Shown: positions 1-4,783 of the stretch, piece after piece
Layout: every line of letters begins with the position of its first letter
Position numbering within the stretch: the first letter of the stretch is position 1
NCBI GenBank assembly: GCA_903885885.1
Contig: CAISKJ010000928.1
Span: 1-5,554 of the forward strand
Source of the DNA: an uncultured delta proteobacterium
GTDB lineage: Bacteria > Myxococcota_A > Polyangia > Polyangiales > Ga0077539
Direction of reading: 5' to 3'
Length of the DNA: 5,554 bases
Translations under genes and position numbers: made by a program
The notes under the pieces: model-generated
What the model was told of the DNA's origin: nothing
Database searches by the model: none
The model's input: only the letters and a program-made list of their open reading frames with translations

Positions 1-37
1 CCGTAGGCGCCGAAAAAGGTGCCAGACGAGAGCTCTG

Positions 38-80
38 CGCGCGCCAAACTTGACGGCGCGCGGTCGGTGCCCGCCGCGCG
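38..80. repeat. Two overlapping, mutually exclusive GC-rich inverted repeats
   Basis: CGCGCGCC (38-45) is perfectly complementary to GGCGCGCG (55-62) across a 9-base loop. CGCGCGG (57-63) is perfectly complementary to CCGCGCG (74-80) across a 10-base loop. The two stems share the 57-62 arm, so only one can form at a time. There is no T-run after either stem, so neither looks like an intrinsic terminator. In DNA this rich in CG, short perfect dyads arise often by chance, so a regulatory role is only a possibility. Confidence 0.35.
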
Positions 81-146
81 GCCCCGCTGCGAGGGTTCGG
101 CGGTCGCCGCCGCGCGTGGCCGTTGTGAGCGGAGGGCGCGCGGTCG

Positions 147-151
147 TAAGG
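147..151 (+). promoter_or_regulatory. Shine-Dalgarno for the GTG at 160
   Basis: TAAGG at 147-151 matches the anti-Shine-Dalgarno end of 16S rRNA and lies 8 bases before GTG 160-162. It is the main reason for choosing GTG 160 as the start of the unknown gene over the internal starts at 344 or 353. Confidence 0.55.
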
Positions 152-159
152 TCGCCGCC

Positions 160-1450
160 GTGAGCACCGCACCGAAGAAGCCGACGCCCCCGAAGAAGCC
201 CGACCTCCCCTACGCGCGCAGGCTCATTACGGCGTGGCGCGACGCGGCGCTCAAGTCGCCCGCGTCGCGCGTCGCCTCGGTCGCCAAGATCACACAAGAG
301 CCCCGGCGCGTGGGACGCGCTCGTCGCGGGCCTCGACGGCGGCGTGGTGCCCATGGCGGCCCTCTGGCGCTTCGGCGAGCAGGTGACAGATTACGTCCCC
401 CCGCGCTTCGCCGTCGAGATGCTGCGGGCGCTGCCCGACGAGTTGCTCTCGCTCTGGTTCACGTACCGCATGGGGCACGCGGTGCTCCTGGGGCGCCTGC
501 GCGAGGAGCCGACGGCGCTCGACGACCTGGGGCGCCACGGGCGCGACCTCGTGCGCGACCTCATCGAGGTGGCGAAGCTCCACGCGGGGGTGTCGCCCGC
601 GGGGAGCGCGTCGCCGCGGGTGCGCGCGTCGATCGGCGCCGAGTGGTGCCGCTCGGGCTACAGCTTCTCGATCGCGAGCCTCGTCGACGGGCGCGTGGTG
701 CGCGTCGACGCCAGCAGCGTGCAGCAGGCCACGAGCGTCGACGCGCTGCGGGGCTTCGGCGAGCGCATCCTCGGGCCCGACGGCCTCGTCGAGACGCTGG
801 CCGCGGCTCACCGCGAGCGCCTCGCCGAGGCCTCTCCCGCGTCGCCGCTGTTTCCCAACGAGGTGCCGCTGGTCATCGCCTCGAAGGGGCTCACCCCCGA
901 AGAGTCGTGCGGCTTCCAGATGAGCTTCGAAGCCCTCCAGTGCGTGGCCGCGCCGTGGAGCGTCGACGACCTCGTGCGCGCCGCCCTCGCCACCGCCGCG
1001 CGCGCCCGCCCCGACGGGTACATGGTCGCAGGCTCGGCCGCGGTGCTGGCGCTCCTGCGCGACCCCGCCTGCGCGCCGCGCGTGGCCCCCGCCCTGCAGT
1101 GCGCCAACCTCTCGAACCGCGCGAGCGCGGGCGTCGCTGCGACCTACGCAGCCCTCGCGAAGGCGCCGCCCGCGTGGTTGCGCGGATACATCACCGAGCG
1201 CCTCCTCGCCGAGGGAGCGGCCCCCTCGACCTGGGGCGCTCCGCTGGGCGTCGCGCTGCTCGCGTCGATCGCGCCCGACGAGGCCGAGGCCCACGCCGCG
1301 CGGCACGGCGAGGCGATCGACTACGGGCGCCTGCGGGGCGTCGACGCGGCCGCGCTGCGCGCCATCCGCGACGCGGCGGGCCCCACGCTGCGCGCGGGCA
1401 TCGAAGCGGCGGGCCTCGTGGGCGAGGAGTGGCGCATCGAGCCTGCTTGA
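160..1450 (+). CDS. Uncharacterised protein, interrupted by an apparent frameshift near 301-304
   Basis: I do not recognise this protein. Frame 1 from GTG 160 encodes a Lys/Pro-rich start (KKPTPPKKP) and then helix-like sequence with coding-type codons up to about 300. From 302 the coding signal, strongly GC-biased at third positions, moves to frame 2 and runs to TGA 1448-1450. Skipping one C of CCCC (301-304) joins the halves into one 429-residue protein. Without the shift, only the 368-residue part from GTG 344, or from ATG 353, is readable. The product looks soluble: no signal peptide or membrane segment is evident. The middle (about residues 140-190 of the joined protein) looks strand-rich and includes RASIGAEWCRSGYSFSIASL. 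The C-terminal half is Ala/Leu-rich and helical, loosely like helical-repeat proteins, but I cannot name a family. The thiolase gene starts 32 bases after the stop. The coding call is fairly secure; function is unknown. Confidence 0.75.
299..305 (+). other. Putative +1 frameshift site at a C4 run
   Basis: The sequence around the junction is CAAGAGCCCCGGCGCGTGG. Reading GAG-CCC and then skipping one C gives Glu-Pro-Gly-Ala-Trp-Asp-Ala-Leu, which continues smoothly into the frame-2 coding region. Staying in frame 1 instead gives an Arg-rich shadow translation. Explanations in order of likelihood: a one-base insertion error in the homopolymer; a real inactivating mutation; or programmed +1 slippage on CCC-C, a type of run on which proline tRNA can slip. 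Nothing else typical of programmed sites, such as an adjacent stop codon, is present. Confidence 0.65.
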
Positions 1451-1476
1451 CAGGGTTTCACGCGCGGGCCGACATT
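1447..1476 (+). promoter_or_regulatory. Possible promoter for a leaderless thiolase transcript
   Basis: A perfect -35 hexamer TTGACA (1447-1452) overlaps the TGA stop of the preceding gene. An 18-base spacer leads to GACATT (1471-1476), which matches only 3 of 6 positions of TATAAT. A start about 7 bases past this -10 would fall on or very near ATG 1483. That would fit the absence of a recognisable Shine-Dalgarno before the thiolase. The weak -10 and the GC-rich setting keep this tentative; translation coupled to the upstream gene is the alternative. Confidence 0.3.
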
Positions 1477-1481
1477 CGGCC
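1467..1481. repeat. Perfect dyad GGCCGA-CAT-TCGGCC just before the thiolase start
   Basis: GGCCGA (1467-1472) and TCGGCC (1476-1481) are exact reverse complements around a 3-base centre. The dyad ends one base before ATG 1483 and covers the proposed -10. It could be an operator half-site pair, a small hairpin that occludes initiation, or chance in GC-rich DNA. Confidence 0.4.
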
Positions 1482-1482
1482 G

Positions 1483-2715
1483 ATGCCCGCAGCGGTGTAC
1501 GTTCTCGGAGGCTACCAGAGCGACTTTGCGCGCAACCTGGCGCGCGAAGGCCGCGAGCTCGCCGACCTCGTGCGCGAGGCGGTCGAGGGCACCCTCGACG
1601 CGGCGCGGGTCCACGCGCGCGACGTGGGCAGCGTGCACGTGGGCAACGCCTTCGGCGAGCTGTTCGCGTCGCAGGCGCAGCTCGGCGCGATGCCCGCCAC
1701 GGTGGTCGACGCGCTGTGGGGCGTCCCCGCCTCGCGCCACGAGGCGGCATGCGCGTCGGGGAGCGTCGCGCTGCTCGCCGCGGCCGCGGAGATCGAGGCG
1801 GGGCGCTACGCGTGCGCGCTGGTGCTCGGCGTCGAGCAGGAGCGCAACGTGCCCGGCGAGCTCGCGGCGCGTCACCTCGGCGCCGCGGCGTGGGCGGGCC
1901 ACGAGGGGGCCGGGGCGCGCTACCTGTGGCCGCACATGTTCTCGCGCGTGGCCGACGAGTACGCGCGGCGCTACGGCCCGCGCGACGCGCACGTCGCGAG
2001 CATCGCGCAGAAGAACTTCGCCAACGCCCGCGCCAACCCCCTCGCCCAGACGCGCGCGTGGAGCTTTCAACCCGGCGCCTTCGGCCCCGACGACGCGCTC
2101 AACCCGGTGGTCGAAGGGCGCCTGCGTCGCAACGATTGCGGCCAGGTGACCGACGGCGCCGCGGGCGTGATCCTCTGCTCGGCCGACTTCGCGCGCGCGC
2201 TCGCCGATCGCCCGCTGTCGCGCGTCGCGCGGCTGCGCGGGTGGGGCCACCGCACGGCGGGCCTCTCGCTCGACGCCAAGCTCCAGCGCAGCGCGCACGA
2301 CCCCTACGTGATGCCCCACCTGCGCGGCGCCCTCGACGACGCGCTGCGACGCGCGGGCCTCGCGCGCGCCGAAGACCTCGACGGCGTCGAGGCGCACGAC
2401 TGCTTCACCATCACCGAGTACATGATCTGCGATCACCTCGGCGTCGCCCCGCCCGGCGAGGTGTGGCAGCGCGTCGAGCGCGGGTATTTCGACCGCGGTG
2501 GCGCGCTTCCGGTGAACCCGAGCGGCGGGCTCATCGGCGCGGGTCACCCCGTGGGGGCGACGGGCGTTCGCATGGCGCTCGACGCCGCGCGGCAGGTCAC
2601 GCACACCGCGGGCGCGTGTCAGGTCGACGGGGCGCGCACCTTCGCCACCGTGAACATCGGCGGCAGCGCCACCACCGTCGTAAGCCTCGTGATCGGCACC
2701 GACGAAGGGCAGTAA
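1483..2715 (+). CDS. SCP2-type thiolase (acetyl-CoA acetyltransferase family)
   Basis: A 410-residue thiolase-fold enzyme, the usual length for the family. It probably cleaves a 3-oxoacyl-CoA with CoA, or runs the reverse Claisen condensation, in the cytoplasm. The nucleophilic cysteine is C90 in EAACASGS. The second catalytic block is HDCF (H305-F308), the hallmark of the SCP2/lipid-transfer thiolase branch. The third is NPSGGLIGAGHPVGATG with catalytic H355. In classical thiolases the last motif carries a cysteine (CxGxG); here the equivalent is N391-IGGS, and in SCP2-type enzymes C307 of HDCF is known to take that cysteine's role. Both catalytic blocks are therefore complete. The start at ATG 1483 gives the normal thiolase N-terminus (VYVLGGYQSDF); the frame stays open upstream only because the GC-rich shadow of the previous gene has no stops. 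No good Shine-Dalgarno precedes it. The oxygenase gene follows after one base. No DUF35/OB-fold partner, often found beside this branch, is present. Substrate is not predictable. Confidence 0.93.
   Translation: MPAAVYVLGGYQSDFARNLAREGRELADLVREAVEGTLDAARVHARDVGSVHVGNAFGELFASQAQLGAMPATVVDALWGVPASRHEAACASGSVALLAAAAEIEAGRYACALVLGVEQERNVPGELAARHLGAAAWAGHEGAGARYLWPHMFSRVADEYARRYGPRDAHVASIAQKNFANARANPLAQTRAWSFQPGAFGPDDALNPVVEGRLRRNDCGQVTDGAAGVILCSADFARALADRPLSRVARLRGWGHRTAGLSLDAKLQRSAHDPYVMPHLRGALDDALRRAGLARAEDLDGVEAHDCFTITEYMICDHLGVAPPGEVWQRVERGYFDRGGALPVNPSGGLIGAGHPVGATGVRMALDAARQVTHTAGACQVDGARTFATVNIGGSATTVVSLVIGTDEGQ
2704..2709 (+). promoter_or_regulatory. Shine-Dalgarno for the oxygenase gene
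   Basis: GAAGGG lies within the last codons of the thiolase gene, 7 bases before ATG 2717. Its position inside the upstream coding region, with one base between stop and start, points to translational coupling of the two genes. Confidence 0.6.
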
Positions 2716-2716
2716 C

Positions 2717-4192
2717 ATGAACGTTCGCATCGCAGACCGCTTCGCGGCGCAGCTCCCCGTCGACGACGACCACCCGTACCGCACCGGCGCGTGGCGCCCC
2801 AACCTCGTCGAGTACGACGCCGACGCGCTCACCGTGCTCGAGGGGCGCATTCCCCGCGACCTCGACGGCGTGTACCTGCGCAACACCGAGAACCCGATGC
2901 TCCCCGCCATCGGGCGCTATCACCCCTTCGACGGCGACGGCATGGTGCACGCGATCCGCTTTCGCGACGGCGCCGCCTCGTACCGCAACCGCATGGTGCG
3001 CACCGCAGGGCTCGCCGCCGAGCTCGAGGCGGGCGAACCGCTGTGGGCGGGCATCATCGAGGCGCCGAGCGCCTCGCGGCGCGACGGCTGGGGCGCGCGC
3101 ACCCGCATGAAAGACGCGTCGAGCACCGACGTGGTCGTGCACGCGGGCAAGGCGCTCACGACCTTCTACCAGTGCGGCGACGCGTATCAGCTCGACCCGG
3201 TGACGCTCGCGCAGGAGGGCCCCGCGACGTGGGGCGGGCGCTTCCCCGCGTGGGGGATCTCGGCGCACCCCAAGCTCGACGAGGTGACGCAGGAGCTCAT
3301 GTGGTTCGCCTACTCGAAGGATGCGCCCTACCTGCGCTACGGCGTGCTCGATGCGAAGGGCGAGCTCGTTCACGAGGTGCCTGTCGCGCTCCCGGGGCCG
3401 CGCCTCCCGCACGACATGGCCTTCACCGAGCGCTACGCGATTCTCAATGACTTTCCGGTATTCTGGGACGCTGGCCTGTTGGAGAAGGGCATCCACCGGC
3501 CGCGCTTCCATTCGCAGATGCCGTCGCGCTTCGCGGTGATCCCCCGGCGGGGCGCGGCCCACGAGGTGCGGTGGTTCGAGGCCGAACCGACCTACGTGCT
3601 CCACTGGATCAACGCCTTCGAAGAGGGCGACGAGGTGGTGCTCGACGGGTTCTTTCAGAAAGACCCCATGCCGCGCCCGTCGCCCGAAGACGGCGCCTGG
3701 GGCCCGCTCATGAAGCAGGTCGACCTCGCCGCCATGGGAACACGCGCGCGCCGATGGCGCTTCGACCTCCGCACCGGACGCACCCGCGAGGAGCCGCTCA
3801 GCGACCTGTGCTGCGAGTTTCCGTCGATCAACGGTCGCCACGGCGGTCGGCCCTATCGGTACGCCTACGTGATGACCGCGAAGCCCGGGTGGTTTCTCTT
3901 CGACGGCCTCGCGCGCCTCGACACGCACACCGGACGCACCGAGCGATACGTCTTTCCTGAAGGCGTGTACGCGAGCGAGTCGCCCATGGCGCCGCGCCTC
4001 GGAGCCCGCGCCGAAGACGACGGCTACGTGGTGACCTTCGTCTCCGACGTTCGCAACGACCGCTCGGAGTGCCAGGTCTTCGACGCGGCCCACATCGCCG
4101 ACGGCCCCGTCGCCCGCGTCGCGCTCCCCGAGCGCATCTGCAGCGGTACGCACGCGTGCTGGGCTCCGCGCGGGTCCTTCGACGGCGCGTGA
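2717..4192 (+). CDS. Carotenoid cleavage oxygenase family protein
   Basis: A 491-residue member of the iron(II)-dependent carotenoid oxygenase family (RPE65 / carotenoid cleavage dioxygenase / lignostilbene dioxygenase), which splits C=C bonds of carotenoids, apocarotenoids or stilbenes with O2 to give carbonyl products. All four histidine ligands of the seven-bladed propeller are visible: H184 (ISAHPKLD), H232 (LPHDMAF), H296 (VLHWINAFEEGDEVVLDG) and H479 (GTHACWAP). Other family marks are YHPFDGDGMVHAI near residues 68-80, EFPSIN (E367) and ESPMAPR (E421) followed by EDDGYVVTFVSD. E367 and E421 match two of the three second-shell glutamates; by eye the third site is Q152 in FYQCGDAYQLDP, a departure from the usual Glu. 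Length is normal and there is no signal peptide, so it is likely cytoplasmic or peripheral at the membrane. The start is fixed by GAAGGG upstream and a one-base gap to the thiolase stop, implying an operon. Family assignment is firm; whether the substrate is carotenoid-derived or stilbene-like cannot be decided here. Confidence 0.94.
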   Translation: MNVRIADRFAAQLPVDDDHPYRTGAWRPNLVEYDADALTVLEGRIPRDLDGVYLRNTENPMLPAIGRYHPFDGDGMVHAIRFRDGAASYRNRMVRTAGLAAELEAGEPLWAGIIEAPSASRRDGWGARTRMKDASSTDVVVHAGKALTTFYQCGDAYQLDPVTLAQEGPATWGGRFPAWGISAHPKLDEVTQELMWFAYSKDAPYLRYGVLDAKGELVHEVPVALPGPRLPHDMAFTERYAILNDFPVFWDAGLLEKGIHRPRFHSQMPSRFAVIPRRGAAHEVRWFEAEPTYVLHWINAFEEGDEVVLDGFFQKDPMPRPSPEDGAWGPLMKQVDLAAMGTRARRWRFDLRTGRTREEPLSDLCCEFPSINGRHGGRPYRYAYVMTAKPGWFLFDGLARLDTHTGRTERYVFPEGVYASESPMAPRLGARAEDDGYVVTFVSDVRNDRSECQVFDAAHIADGPVARVALPERICSGTHACWAPRGSFDGA

Positions 4193-4234
4193 GCAGGGCG
4201 CACGCGGCGCTTCTCTTCGCGGGCGCGACGGTGT

Positions 4235-4240
4235 TCTATT
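4235..4240 (+). promoter_or_regulatory. Weak -10-like element before apt
   Basis: TCTATT matches 4 of 6 positions of TATAAT and ends 6 bases before ATG 4247, the same spacing as the GACATT/ATG pair before the thiolase. No clear -35 is seen (TTCTCT at 4211-4216 is a poor match at 18 bases), and there is no Shine-Dalgarno. The 54-base gap (4193-4246) is the second-largest spacing between genes after 1-159, so a separate promoter for apt is reasonable but unproven. No terminator hairpin is visible in the gap. Confidence 0.22.
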
Positions 4241-4246
4241 CCGCGC

Positions 4247-4777
4247 ATGGAAGACCGCCTCGACCGCGTGCGCTCGCTCATCCGTGACGTGCCCGATTTT
4301 CCGAAGCCGGGCATCTTGTTCAAAGACATTACGCCCATGCTCGGCGACGCCGCGGCCTTCGCCGTCGTGCTCGACGTGCTCGCCGAGCGCTACGCCTCGC
4401 AGGGCGTGAAGAAGATCCTCGGCGTCGAGGCGCGGGGCTTCATCTTCGGCGCGGCCCTCGCGGTGCGCATGGGCGTCGGCTTCGTGCCCGCGCGCAAGCC
4501 CGCCAAGCTCCCGTGGCGCACCGACCGGGTCACCTACGCGCTCGAGTACGGCTCCGACAGCATCGAGATCCACAAGGGCAGCTTCGCCCCCGGCGAGCGC
4601 GTGCTCGTCGTCGACGACGTGATCGCCACGGGCGGCACCGCGGTGGCCGCCGTCGAGCTCGCGCGCCTGCAGGGCGCCGAGGTGGTGGGCGCCGCCTTCG
4701 TCATCGAGCTGTCGTTCCTCGATGGCCGCGCGAAGCTCCCGCCCGGGCTCGACGTGTTCTCGGTGCTGCGGTTCTAG
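4247..4777 (+). CDS. apt: Adenine phosphoribosyltransferase
   Basis: A complete 176-residue type I phosphoribosyltransferase that converts adenine and PRPP to AMP and pyrophosphate in cytoplasmic purine salvage; it normally works as a dimer. The sequence follows the APT pattern throughout. The N-terminal block DFPKPGILFKDITP (residues 17-30) is the adenine-side signature. GVEARGFIFG (59-68) is the conserved core. The flexible catalytic loop begins at K87-L88-P89 and continues to LEYGSDSIEIHKG. The PRPP-binding motif is VLVVDDVIATGGT (119-131) with the acidic pair D123-D124. The C-terminus SFLDGRAKL...VFSVLRF is typical. ATG 4247 gives the expected N-terminal length; there is no in-frame alternative close by and no clear Shine-Dalgarno. 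It lies 54 bases after the oxygenase and 6 bases before the thioredoxin-NHL gene, suggesting co-transcription with the latter. Confidence 0.97.
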   Translation: MEDRLDRVRSLIRDVPDFPKPGILFKDITPMLGDAAAFAVVLDVLAERYASQGVKKILGVEARGFIFGAALAVRMGVGFVPARKPAKLPWRTDRVTYALEYGSDSIEIHKGSFAPGERVLVVDDVIATGGTAVAAVELARLQGAEVVGAAFVIELSFLDGRAKLPPGLDVFSVLRF

Positions 4778-4783
4778 CCGCGG

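Larger units (their letters stand above)
1..159. other. 5' non-coding region, no supported gene
   Basis: I see no convincing gene here. A frame-1 reading is open from position 19, but its translation is a low-complexity Ala/Arg-rich run without domain character. A frame-3 reading from position 3 stops at TGA 51-53 and a frame-1 reading stops at TAG 4-6, so the tail of an upstream gene could end at either place; neither can be supported from so few codons. The first 55 bases are less GC-rich than the rest (short A and AAACTT runs), which suits intergenic DNA. The stretch holds a 12-base direct repeat GGCGCGCGGTCG (55-66 and 135-146) and the inverted repeats listed separately. Confidence 0.55.

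Noticed and set aside
6..23. Hairpin GGCGCC-GAAAAA-GGTGCC at the window start as a terminator
   Set aside because: The stem is only 6 bp with one G-T pair, and it is not followed by a T-run on either strand. There is no proof that a gene ends here.
290..1750. Minus-strand open frame of 486 codons opposite the unknown gene
   Set aside because: The translation is Arg/Ala-rich with no recognisable domain, while frame 2 on the + strand has the expected GC-biased third positions across the same interval.
1321..2910. Minus-strand open frame of 529 codons opposite the thiolase
   Set aside because: Another shadow frame with biased composition. It crosses a gene boundary on the other strand and shows no domain signature.
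4606..4619. Perfect 14-base palindrome CGTCGTCGACGACG inside apt
   Set aside because: It is explained by the Val-Val-Asp-Asp codons of the PRPP-binding motif under GC-biased codon use; a regulatory site is not needed.
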